Origin: Promethearchaeia archaeon
GTDB taxonomy: Archaea > Asgardarchaeota > Lokiarchaeia > Sigyniarchaeales > SOKP01
NCBI GenBank assembly: GCA_029856295.1
Contig: JAHQWS010000098.1
Span: 1-7,693 of the forward strand
Direction: 5' to 3'
Length of the DNA stretch: 7,693 nt
Part shown: piece after piece, positions 1-6,197 of the stretch
Numbering within the stretch: position 1 is the stretch's first letter
Layout: the number at the start of each line of letters is the position of its first letter
Translations under genes and position numbers: made by a program
Notes under the pieces: generated by a model
Told to the model about the DNA's origin: nothing
Database searches by the model: none
The model's input: only the letters and a program-made list of their open reading frames with translations

Positions 1-156
1 GTTAATGGGGTCCATTTAATTAATCTTTTATTATTCTGTTTTTATATCCTTTAATTTTAAATTTTGCAGTTGAAATTTAGGAGTATATAATATTTTTATT
101 AATAAAAAATCAATTCAATAATGCTAAAATTTTGTGTTCATAAAAGTATATAATTT

Positions 157-166
157 AAAAAAAAAA
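157..166 (-). terminator. Oligo-T terminator of the winged-helix gene
   Basis: On the minus strand a run of ten T residues begins 11 nt after the stop codon of the winged-helix regulator. Archaeal RNA polymerase commonly terminates at such T runs without a strong hairpin, and none is seen here. Further downstream (1-156) the DNA is very AT-rich and shows no convincing gene. Confidence 0.5.
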
Positions 167-176
167 GAAAGTAAAT

Positions 177-431
177 TTAACCTGTAAATTTCCAAAAAAC
201 CAAAGGACGGCCTCTATTCCCATTACTGCGTGTAAATTTTTCTACAACTTTTCTCTTTTGCAATTTCAATAGATTGTCATATATGGTTGTTCTTGGAGTT
301 TTTAGATAATTAACTAAATCTCTTCTCGTAGAGGGTCCTATTTGTTGCAAAGTTTTTATTAAGTTATTTTGTATAGGAGTCATTAATTCCTTTGGTTCAA
401 AATAATCTTTTATCATCATTTTATTTGCCAC
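177..431 (-). CDS. Small winged-helix DNA-binding transcriptional regulator
   Basis: This 84-residue protein is essentially a single winged helix-turn-helix domain and probably acts as a transcription factor. Residues 17-30 form the first helix and residues 34-43 (STRRDLVNYL) the second. Residues 45-61 (PRTTIYDNLLKLQKRK) look like the recognition helix, and the basic stretch 66-78 with NGNRGRP followed by LVFWK looks like the wing. The pattern resembles MarR/TrmB-like archaeal regulators; the exact family is not assigned. The start is GTG, chosen because a GGAGG Shine-Dalgarno sequence (440-444) sits 8 nt upstream; the ATG codons at residues 5 and 6 are less well placed. The gene diverges from the RHH regulator at 630, so it may control itself, that gene, or both. 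No ligand-binding domain is present, so any signal would have to act through a partner or through protein abundance. Confidence 0.85.
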   Translation of the reverse strand: MANKMMIKDYFEPKELMTPIQNNLIKTLQQIGPSTRRDLVNYLKTPRTTIYDNLLKLQKRKVVEKFTRSNGNRGRPLVFWKFTG

Positions 432-439
432 AATTTATT

Positions 440-444
440 CCTCC
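440..444 (-). promoter_or_regulatory. Shine-Dalgarno GGAGG fixing a GTG start
   Basis: GGAGG on the minus strand lies 8 nt before the GTG at 429-431. The spacing is ideal for that codon and too long for the in-frame ATG codons further in, so it decides the start of the winged-helix gene. Confidence 0.75.
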
Positions 445-525
445 ATTTTGTTTTAGAACGACAATTTTTCGACTTTTTAATTTTTGAATCTTAAAATTTA
501 ATTCTTATTAAAAATAAAGTTGAAT

Positions 526-535
526 TAATATATAA
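526..535 (-). promoter_or_regulatory. Candidate TATA box for the winged-helix gene
   Basis: The minus strand reads TTATATATTA here, a good match to the archaeal box A. Initiation about 25 nt downstream would leave a leader of roughly 70 nt before the GTG start. It overlaps the palindrome at 532-545, so a repressor bound there could block TBP. Confidence 0.4.
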
Positions 536-545
536 GTATGCTTAT
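532..545. promoter_or_regulatory. Imperfect palindrome, possible operator
   Basis: ATAAG and CTTAT form inverted 5-bp arms around a 4-nt spacer (TATG). The element lies between two divergent regulator genes and overlaps the candidate minus-strand TATA box. RHH and winged-helix dimers typically bind such inverted repeats. In AT-rich DNA a 5-bp arm can arise by chance, so this is only suggestive. Confidence 0.3.
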
Positions 546-554
546 TTATGACAT

Positions 555-572
555 ATTAACATCAATTAACAT
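555..572. repeat. Direct repeat ATTAACAT with 10-bp period
   Basis: ATTAACAT occurs at 555-562 and again at 565-572, so the two copies fall on the same face of the helix. They end just before the candidate plus-strand TATA box at 575. This could be a tandem operator for the RHH protein or the winged-helix protein, or an activator site. Role is inferred from position only. Confidence 0.4.
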
Positions 573-574
573 AA

Positions 575-584
575 CATATAAATA
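575..584 (+). promoter_or_regulatory. Candidate TATA box for the RHH gene
   Basis: CATATAAATA fits the archaeal box A. Initiation about 25 nt downstream would fall near 607, leaving a short leader of about 20 nt before the ATG at 630. Confidence 0.5.
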
Positions 585-629
585 TTAATTTCAATATTAG
601 CATATTAGTTAAAAAAAAATAGTAGTGAA

Positions 630-1022
630 ATGACAGACACTGCAAGAACAACTGTGACATTAACTGAAAGGTATATGAAAAGAATCGAAAAATTAGTTGG
701 AAAATTCGCTAGTACCAGAGCTCAAGTTATAAGCAAAATTGTAGAAAATTTCTTAGATAGTACAGATTATTTTAGTTATTTAAAACGATTAGAAAGAGAG
801 AGGGAGATTGAGGAGGAAGAAATGGCAAGAAAAACGGCTAAACTACCTGAAGTTTTCGATGAAAGAATTAGAAATGTAATTTCAGGAGCAAACAAAATAC
901 CAATAAATGAATTTTTAAATTATTTAAATATTGATTTCACATTTTTCTATGATATGCTTTCCGAATGGAAAGATAAATATAATTTCACATATGAGGATGG
1001 CACGATACTTAAAATTAATTAA
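630..1022 (+). CDS. Ribbon-helix-helix (CopG-like) regulator with C-terminal HTH-like tail
   Basis: This 130-residue protein is predicted to bind DNA as a dimer. Residues 5-12 (ARTTVTLT) form the RHH beta strand that reads the major groove. Residues 13-26 are helix A, and residues 29-43 (TRAQVISKIVENFLD) helix B. A charged stretch at 51-69, rich in Arg and Glu, probably forms a long helix or short coiled coil. Residues 78-130 (with IPINEFLNYLN, a following helix, then a YEDGTILKI strand pair) look like a small winged-helix-like domain and may be a second DNA- or protein-binding unit. CopG proteins are often about 45-90 residues, so this tail is an extension. The ATG has no strong Shine-Dalgarno sequence (only GTGA close by), which fits a short-leader transcript. 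The gene diverges from the winged-helix gene and converges with tRNA-Leu. No toxin gene adjoins it, so an antitoxin role is unsupported. Confidence 0.85.
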   Translation: MTDTARTTVTLTERYMKRIEKLVGKFASTRAQVISKIVENFLDSTDYFSYLKRLEREREIEEEEMARKTAKLPEVFDERIRNVISGANKIPINEFLNYLNIDFTFFYDMLSEWKDKYNFTYEDGTILKIN

Positions 1023-1045
1023 ATTACTTCCATATTTATTACAAA

Positions 1046-1056
1046 CTTTTTAAAAA
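1046..1056. terminator. Bidirectional T5/A5 terminator
   Basis: CTTTTTAAAAA lies between the convergent RHH gene and the tRNA. On the plus strand it gives five T residues 24 nt after the RHH stop. On the minus strand it gives five T residues directly after the tRNA 3' end. One short element could therefore stop transcription from both sides. Confidence 0.45.
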
Positions 1057-1058
1057 TA

Positions 1059-1176
1059 TGCGGGAAGAGGGATTTGAACCCCCGAACTCCTTTGAGACTG
1101 GATTCTAAGTCCAGCGCCTCAAGTTGGCATTCGAGCAAGCTCGAAAACGCCTTTAACCAGACTTGGCAATTCCCGC
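1059..1176 (-). tRNA. tRNA-Leu(UAG) with a non-canonical intron
   Basis: Reading the minus strand, the acceptor stem is GCGGGAA paired with TTCCCGC (1176-1170 and 1066-1060), with A as discriminator at 1059, as expected for leucine. The D stem is GCC/GGC. The anticodon stem is CTGGA/TCCAG, with loop CTTAGAA giving anticodon UAG, which reads CUN leucine codons. A long variable arm (CTC paired with GAG) marks a type II tRNA. The T arm is GGGGG-TTCAAAT-CCCTC, with one G-U pair. The mature length is 85 nt after removal of a 33-nt intron from the D arm. CCA is not encoded. No intron occupies the usual 37/38 site. Confidence 0.95.
1120..1152 (-). other. 33-nt tRNA intron at position 21/22 (BHB-type)
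   Basis: The fold places GGTT (exon 1) against AACT (intron 3' part) as the 4-bp central helix. A 3-nt bulge AAA follows on the 5' strand and a 3-nt bulge TGA on the 3' strand. The inner helix is GGCG/TGCC, capped by TTCGAG-CTTG-CTCGAA. Cutting after the second base of each bulge gives AA|A and TG|A, and rejoining restores a normal D stem and G26. The outer helix is weak, so this is an HBh'-type motif. AGGCG is repeated at both junctions, so sequence alone allows a shift of up to 5 nt; the bulge rule selects this position. The expected enzyme is the archaeal splicing endonuclease. Confidence 0.8.
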
Positions 1177-1201
1177 TTAAAGGTAATAAAAAATTGACAA
1201 T

Positions 1202-1220
1202 TACTAAATAAAATAAAAAA
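1202..1220 (-). promoter_or_regulatory. Weak candidate promoter of tRNA-Leu
   Basis: The minus strand is T/A-only over most of this stretch (TTTTATTTAG core), about 28-40 nt upstream of the tRNA 5' end. That is the right distance for box A, but the whole region is AT-rich and the match is not distinctive. Confidence 0.3.
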
Positions 1221-1295
1221 TTTAGCAATTAATAATTTATTATTTGATATTTATATTATACATAAGAGTGGTTTGTTAGTAAAAAAATAAAAAAG

Positions 1296-1305
1296 ATATA
1301 AATAT
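1296..1305 (+). promoter_or_regulatory. TATA box of the roadblock gene
   Basis: ATATAAATAT is preceded by a purine-rich AAAAAG that could act as a BRE-like element. Initiation about 25 nt downstream would leave a leader of roughly 50 nt before the ATG at 1378. The rest of 1177-1377 shows no gene. Confidence 0.5.
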
Positions 1306-1377
1306 TTAAGCATTAAATAGCTTGATTATTACAAGTTTAATTTATAACTAAAGGATACATTAAGGCTGATCTTTCTA

Positions 1378-2376
1378 ATGAGCGTTCGAGAATCCCTCAT
1401 AAAACATTTAACTTCTATTTTACGGGCTTCTTCAAGCACTATTTTAGTCTTACTTTGTGATCAAAACGGACTTTCCATCGCTAAGATAGGTAGGAAGAGC
1501 GATATTGAGATAGACCATAATCAAATTACGAGTCTTGCTGCTGCTGCATTTTCTGCGAGTGCCGAAAATTGGGATGATTTGCATATAGCAGATCAAGTCA
1601 TTTCTTTTTCTTATTTTGATAAGGTATGTTTAATAACACTTAGAATTAATGAAACTCTTTTAACAATAGTTCATGATTATCATAAAGAATGGCCATTGGA
1701 TGCAGATAATTTAGCTAGCTCTATGTATTATTTAAAAAAAAAGCTGGGAGAGTTTTTTGGAACCTCTGATGCTACGGAAGAAGAAGTTGAGGAGTTTTCT
1801 AATAAAGTTCGAAGTGCTATTTATCTTTTTGGGATGGGAACTGAAGTTCCTTTTGTTTCATATACACCTGAAAATTTTGATAAATCTAATTCACTTCCTT
1901 TTATAAGCACTGTTTTAGATTCTGTTCAAAATCCAATTTTCATTAGATATAGTCTAGTAGTACCCTCTGGTTTAACATTAGATGCTCGAGAAATTAGTGG
2001 TCAAAATTTACCGATATCCATTGAGGCATTTTCTGCCAATGCTAACGTTGCCTTTCAAAAAATGAAAGAAGAATCGAAGGGAAGCTCAATAGGAGAATTG
2101 TTATGTTATATTGCAATTTCTGGTCAAAAGCCTGAGAAATTTTATGGTCTTATTACATGTCCCTCTGGAAAATTGAGGTTCTCAGATACAGAGGCTACTT
2201 CAAATATTGAAGATGTATCTTTTATTGGATTATTTACCTTAGAGTATGGAGGAATTCCAGTAATGGGAGAGTCTAGAAACATAATTTATTCAATATTAGA
2301 AATTTTAGGTAAGGAAATTATAACAGAAAATTTTATAAATGCCGTTAATGTTCTAACTAGTTCTAAGTTTGATTGA
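1378..2376 (+). CDS. Roadblock/LC7-domain protein, possibly tandem
   Basis: This 332-residue cytosolic protein has no signal peptide or membrane segment. Residues 5-125 match a Roadblock/LC7 fold: an N-terminal helix, strand TILVLLCDQNGLSIAKI (21-37), an Ala-rich helix (50-66), strands around 73-99 and a closing helix (108-127). Roadblock proteins form dimers that scaffold small GTPases (MglB, Ragulator and dynein light chain relatives) and are abundant in Asgard archaea. After an acidic linker (130-142), residues 185-310 repeat the order of elements: a strand pair with VVPSGLTLDAREI, an Ala-containing helix (211-232), strands at 240-262 and 281-289, and a final helix (300-313). This suggests a divergent second roadblock domain, which would make an internal pseudo-dimer. 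TGATC 6 nt before the ATG may act as a weak Shine-Dalgarno sequence. No small GTPase gene lies in the window, so the partner is unknown. Confidence 0.8.
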   Translation: MSVRESLIKHLTSILRASSSTILVLLCDQNGLSIAKIGRKSDIEIDHNQITSLAAAAFSASAENWDDLHIADQVISFSYFDKVCLITLRINETLLTIVHDYHKEWPLDADNLASSMYYLKKKLGEFFGTSDATEEEVEEFSNKVRSAIYLFGMGTEVPFVSYTPENFDKSNSLPFISTVLDSVQNPIFIRYSLVVPSGLTLDAREISGQNLPISIEAFSANANVAFQKMKEESKGSSIGELLCYIAISGQKPEKFYGLITCPSGKLRFSDTEATSNIEDVSFIGLFTLEYGGIPVMGESRNIIYSILEILGKEIITENFINAVNVLTSSKFD

Positions 2377-2427
2377 AATGAATAATAAAAGATCATATAA
2401 ACCTCTCTTACATATTTATTGCCTACA

Positions 2428-4320
2428 TTATAATGATTTTCTTGTTTTCTTCCTGAAATACACATGGATAAATATTGATAAAATTCCACAAGTTATCCAA
2501 ATTGCCACATGGATTTCATTCCCAGAAATTTCGAAAAATGGATTATCCAAATTCAAATTATCAGCATAATTTACCAAAGAACTAGTAGTACTATCATCAT
2601 GATTTTCTTTTGGATTTTCTTCATAGTTCTTGTCATCTTCATTAAGCGTCTCATTATACTTGAACGTGTAAAGCGTTGCCCAAGATGCATTATTTCCAAC
2701 GATGTCTTCAGTTCGAACCCTCAAATAATATGTTCCCGTGTTCACTGTTGGTGGATCATACTCTGATAAAGGTGTAAAATTCGATGACACTCCGTTAGGA
2801 TTAGAGCCCCAATAATAATAATAGCCCGCAACATCTGTATGTGAATCATATGCCCCACTCCAATTGAAGTACGGATCATCAACTACATCCTGCCAAACAT
2901 TACTTTCGGTGGTTCCGTTTATTTGATTGCATTGAGAGGGATTAAAAGGGGGAGTCGCATCAACTAATACTTGGCTGCTCTCTATATAATATACATTGTT
3001 ATTCTCATTAAATTCATCAATACTGTTATCAACATCTATAATCCAGCCAATATTATATGTTCCGCTGGCCATTCCACTCGGAAACTTGCCTGCCCAGCTC
3101 GAATCCCTAGAATATGTGGAAGATATGGGCCCAATCTCATCAACTCCAATTAAATAATCCTCATCGGAAATTTCAGTGTCCTTTGAAACGTAATAGGATA
3201 CAGTAGACAGAATCAACGGGTACGTCCCGAGATTCTGAACGCCACACCACACTTCAAAATCAGTCAGCCCCGCTCCAACCATCGTTGTATTAAATCCCCT
3301 GTAGTTAACTCCTCTATCTGCCATATCCGGTTTATCAATTCCTGTTGAATCGGCAGTGAGCCAATTATTTATACAATCAAATTTGTTCTGATCTATTCGT
3401 GTTCCGTAATTACTCCCCAACCCATCATTAGCATAACCATGAACTGTGAGAATATACCTATTAGGGCCATCTTCCCTCCATACAGGACTGCCGCTCATTC
3501 CACCTTCAGTATCCATGTAATACCTATGAGTGTATTGACTCGCAGCTTGACCAGTATCATAATCCCAATACATATTCAATCCGCCATCTAAATCATATGG
3601 ATACCCCGCAATATTTAAACCTCCAGTATAAATTGGATCTGAGTAGTCCGCTGTTTGTAATCCCATCCATCCCGTTTGAAGCCCAAGATCACTATCAAGT
3701 GTAATAACCGCAAAATCATGAAAATGCATTTGAGTATTAATCCATTCCCCGTACACACGCATATCAGTTGCCCACGCGAAACCGTAAGGCTCATTGCCAT
3801 TATCCATTGCCGGAACTACTTTTATGCTATCCGCCCAACCTCCATTCGCAAGATAATATACACAATGTCCGGCAGTGAGCACGTGATTCTTATCAATAAG
3901 AGCGCCGGAGCATATATAGATATCACTACCCCATGTTACGTATAATGCCACTATTGAGCGCCAAGGATATGAGGTTGTAGGAGTTATTCGCACTCGATCA
4001 TCCTCTCCAAATACACTCTGAGGCTTACCGGAAAATGTGTTCTGATTATATTCCTTAGTTGGATTGTCATCAGAAGGGGGAACACCTTCAATAGGACCCT
4101 TAAAAGAATCGAATATTTCATTGAAATTATCAGAAATAACTAAATCTGATACTGTAGGCCTTGAATTATTCATTAAATCGTTTAGTACAATATTATCTGG
4201 GATATTGTTTACAAATCTTTGAGTTCCATGAAAATTATAGGGAACATAAATCGATGTAATAATGAGATTTAATAATATTACCGCCAATACTACAGTTTTA
4301 TTTCCAAATTTAAATCTCAA
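2428..4320 (-). CDS. Secreted, membrane-anchored glutamyl endopeptidase-like serine protease
   Basis: This is a 630-residue surface protease. Residues 9-26 are the hydrophobic core of a signal peptide, and about 30-101 form a propeptide. The S1-type protease domain spans about 102-323. Its catalytic residues are His152 (TAGHC), Asp202 (HDFAVITL) and Ser276 (GMSGSPV), and Cys137-Cys153 form the expected disulfide. SVFGEDDR at 102, VHGYA at 293-297 and NYGTRI at 304-309 recall Bacillus glutamyl endopeptidases. His294 falls where their S1-pocket histidine binds Glu, so cleavage after Glu or Asp is predicted. Residues 329-448 form a CARDB domain ending in the typical DEFNENNNV. Residues 454-556 are Fn3/Ig-like. 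A low-complexity linker leads to a TM anchor (603-621) with a basic RKKTRKSL tail. The start is TTG: an in-frame stop lies 21 nt upstream, and the next Met, at residue 50, would lose the signal peptide. GC content is higher than in neighbours, suggesting transfer. Confidence 0.9.
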   Translation of the reverse strand: MRFKFGNKTVVLAVILLNLIITSIYVPYNFHGTQRFVNNIPDNIVLNDLMNNSRPTVSDLVISDNFNEIFDSFKGPIEGVPPSDDNPTKEYNQNTFSGKPQSVFGEDDRVRITPTTSYPWRSIVALYVTWGSDIYICSGALIDKNHVLTAGHCVYYLANGGWADSIKVVPAMDNGNEPYGFAWATDMRVYGEWINTQMHFHDFAVITLDSDLGLQTGWMGLQTADYSDPIYTGGLNIAGYPYDLDGGLNMYWDYDTGQAASQYTHRYYMDTEGGMSGSPVWREDGPNRYILTVHGYANDGLGSNYGTRIDQNKFDCINNWLTADSTGIDKPDMADRGVNYRGFNTTMVGAGLTDFEVWCGVQNLGTYPLILSTVSYYVSKDTEISDEDYLIGVDEIGPISSTYSRDSSWAGKFPSGMASGTYNIGWIIDVDNSIDEFNENNNVYYIESSQVLVDATPPFNPSQCNQINGTTESNVWQDVVDDPYFNWSGAYDSHTDVAGYYYYWGSNPNGVSSNFTPLSEYDPPTVNTGTYYLRVRTEDIVGNNASWATLYTFKYNETLNEDDKNYEENPKENHDDSTTSSLVNYADNLNLDNPFFEISGNEIHVAIWITCGILSIFIHVYFRKKTRKSL

Positions 4321-4329
4321 TCTTTTTTT

Positions 4330-4332
4330 CCT
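4330..4332 (-). promoter_or_regulatory. AGG(A) ribosome binding site for a TTG start
   Basis: AGGA on the minus strand is followed by an A-rich spacer of about 8-9 nt and then the TTG start of the protease. Because no ATG or GTG fits in this frame upstream of the signal peptide, this site supports the TTG codon. Confidence 0.5.
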
Positions 4333-4450
4333 AAGGCTGTCTTAATATTACTCATTAATTTTAATAAAAGGATAAAAAGTAATCAAAAAATTGTAAAGAT
4401 GATATTTGGAAGAGATTGCATTATGAAATAAAATTAAATTATATATCTCT

Positions 4451-4460
4451 TATTTATAAC
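4451..4460 (-). promoter_or_regulatory. Candidate TATA box of the protease gene
   Basis: The minus strand reads GTTATAAATA in the 154-bp gap between the 5-TM gene and the protease gene. It would give a leader of about 100 nt. A second AT-rich candidate, ATATATAAT, follows a few bases downstream. The protease can thus be transcribed on its own, though read-through from the upstream genes is possible because no clear T-run terminator precedes it. Confidence 0.4.
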
Positions 4461-4474
4461 CAAATCCAATAACG

Positions 4475-6181
4475 CTATGTTAAATCCTTCTCTAACGATG
4501 CAAAAATGTCAATAATAATCAATCCGCAGTAAAATGTCATGAATGTAAGTGATTTATAAGTAGAATATTCCAAATATGATTTATCTTTCTGTTGGGCGTA
4601 TTCTCCTAATTCTTCAATTCCCTCCCAACCATAATGCGAGAGAAAGCCTTTCAAATCGTAAAAAAACACTTTATCATTTCTAAAATGTCGGCATATATCG
4701 AAATCTATGAAAAACAGCTCATCCTTGATATATGTGGTATCCTCAAATTCTTTCTCAAAATTACCGATAAAAATATAATTATCTTTTGCGAGATCGTCCT
4801 CTGAATTCTCTTCTAATGCTACATTCTGATAAAAACAAAGTTCGGAAGTCGTAAACTTCGTGCCTTCGATTAATGCCCCATAAAAAATCGAAACGGATTT
4901 TATAAAAAATTCCGATGGCTCGTCGTCGCTTTCATCATATTGAAGCCGGTTTGTTCTATATAACATTGTTATTTTAAAATCCCATTTAACGGGTAAAGAA
5001 TACACATTCCTCAAAAATAATGAGATATCACCATCTTGATCGGCGTTATCAAGGAAGCGTGACCCCTGAATCATACCGCATTCTTTTCCATCCTCTTCGA
5101 TTAACTCTTTAAATTCTCTTAAAGCCTCAGTTGCTTCATTTATTTCTTTTTGACCGGGATAATTTTTATATCCATAATCCAGCGTTTCTAAAAGCTCTTT
5201 TTCTTGAATTGATTCTGTAATATCATCGGGAGGTTCGGCATCAATAGAGAAAGACACGACATATGGGCTACTCATGATACTTTCGTTGATAAACCACTCT
5301 CTTATGCTTTTGTAGATCGACGGGAATTCTTCAGCATTATCTATATGGGCAAAAAATTCCGAATTGCCGCCTATTGCGAAATGGAGGTTTATCCCGTGAG
5401 CAATCATATTTTTATAGGCCTCCATGTATTCGGCATTTCCAACGTCTTTTTCTCTAATGGTTGGCATAAACGCGATGTTATATTTTTTGCATATATCTAT
5501 ATTGTTAGGATCATCGGGCAATTGACTTGAGCCTGCCCAAAATATAATCTCCGGCTCCGTTTTAGGTTTTATTTCAATAGTTCGAGGTGTTAATGAGATT
5601 AAACTTGTCACGCCCGAATAAGAGACTAAAATTAGACCTATTATTGCAAGAGTTTTAAATTTAATTTTGGAACCCGGATCATTATTAGATTTAATAAAGG
5701 TATAAATATTGATAATGTAATATACCACTAAGCTTCCTAAGGCTATTTTTAAAGTAATTAAAGATTCAAACCAGATTAAAACAGCCAAAAATAAACAAGC
5801 AATTACAAAGAGCATTAGGAGTGAGCCTAAAACTCTGCAAAATCTTAAAATGGTGGACCTCCCCGCATTTAATGAACTGTATACGGATAAAACATACATA
5901 AATAAAGCAGATACGGGCAAAAGCCAAATTTCATAGAAATAAATACCAATCCTAACATACAATAAGAAGAATGCTATTCCAAAAATTATTAAAAAAAAGG
6001 TTTTTACTATGAGATGAAAAACATTAGAAAATATTGTGGAGAGTATCGAATGTCTACTAAAAAATTTTTTAAACTTTTTGGTTTTGTATGGCTTCGAATG
6101 TATCTTACCTGTCGATTTCTCAATAAACTCTATATCGAATATTGAATGTTCTTTTTCGGTTTCCATAGAGATATTCCCCAC
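4475..6181 (-). CDS. Five-TM membrane protein with large extracytoplasmic, possibly TIM-barrel domain
   Basis: I do not recognise this 568-residue protein as a named family. A basic cytoplasmic N-terminus (KTKKFKKFFSR at 34-44) precedes five hydrophobic segments at about 57-80, 82-102, 115-138, 143-164 and 176-197. The rest (208-540) would then lie outside. It alternates short hydrophobic strands with helices: EIIFWAGSS 211-219, IAFMPTI 236-242, INLHFAIGG 264-272, YVVSFSIDAEPP 307-318, CGMIQGS 368-374, KITMLYRT 403-410, YIFIGNFEKE 469-478 and KVFFYDLKGF 504-513. That is eight strands, as in a TIM barrel, with acidic residues at the ends of strand 4 (Asp313, Glu316) and strand 7 (Glu476), as in many glycoside hydrolases. 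This is inference from pattern only. A C-terminal hydrophobic stretch (545-561) could be a sixth TM. The start is GTG with GAGG 12 nt before; an ATG five codons in, with GGGG 9 nt before, is nearly as good. It lies 14 nt after the upstream gene, so the two are probably cotranscribed. Confidence 0.85.
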   Translation of the reverse strand: MGNISMETEKEHSIFDIEFIEKSTGKIHSKPYKTKKFKKFFSRHSILSTIFSNVFHLIVKTFFLIIFGIAFFLLYVRIGIYFYEIWLLPVSALFMYVLSVYSSLNAGRSTILRFCRVLGSLLMLFVIACLFLAVLIWFESLITLKIALGSLVVYYIINIYTFIKSNNDPGSKIKFKTLAIIGLILVSYSGVTSLISLTPRTIEIKPKTEPEIIFWAGSSQLPDDPNNIDICKKYNIAFMPTIREKDVGNAEYMEAYKNMIAHGINLHFAIGGNSEFFAHIDNAEEFPSIYKSIREWFINESIMSSPYVVSFSIDAEPPDDITESIQEKELLETLDYGYKNYPGQKEINEATEALREFKELIEEDGKECGMIQGSRFLDNADQDGDISLFLRNVYSLPVKWDFKITMLYRTNRLQYDESDDEPSEFFIKSVSIFYGALIEGTKFTTSELCFYQNVALEENSEDDLAKDNYIFIGNFEKEFEDTTYIKDELFFIDFDICRHFRNDKVFFYDLKGFLSHYGWEGIEELGEYAQQKDKSYLEYSTYKSLTFMTFYCGLIIIDIFASLEKDLT

Positions 6182-6193
6182 AAATTAGATAAA

Positions 6194-6197
6194 CCTC
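6194..6197 (-). promoter_or_regulatory. GAGG overlapping the upstream stop codon
   Basis: The TGA stop of the upstream gene is read as part of TGAGG, and GAGG is 12 nt from the GTG start of the 5-TM gene. Such an arrangement favours translational coupling within an operon. The spacing is long, leaving the start open between the GTG at 6181 and the ATG at 6166. Confidence 0.35.

Noticed and set aside
1..15. Minus-strand ATG at the left edge giving five codons
   Set aside because: No Shine-Dalgarno sequence precedes it and five codons cannot be judged; it might start a gene beyond the edge, but nothing here supports it.
1..54. Plus-strand frame open from the left edge for 17 codons
   Set aside because: Too short and too AT-rich to separate from chance.
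630..1022. RHH gene as an antitoxin of a toxin-antitoxin pair
   Set aside because: Neither neighbour is a toxin-like gene: one side is a divergent winged-helix regulator, the other a convergent tRNA.
1059..1176. tRNA-Leu as an integration site for a mobile element
   Set aside because: No integrase, no repeat of the tRNA 3' end elsewhere in the window, and no other mobile-element gene is seen.
1019..1228. 69-codon minus-strand open frame
   Set aside because: It runs straight through the tRNA-Leu gene; its translation is a by-product of tRNA and flanking AT-rich DNA.
3676..3945. 89-codon plus-strand open frame inside the protease gene
   Set aside because: Antisense to well-supported protease coding sequence with catalytic motifs; no recognisable domain or ribosome binding site.
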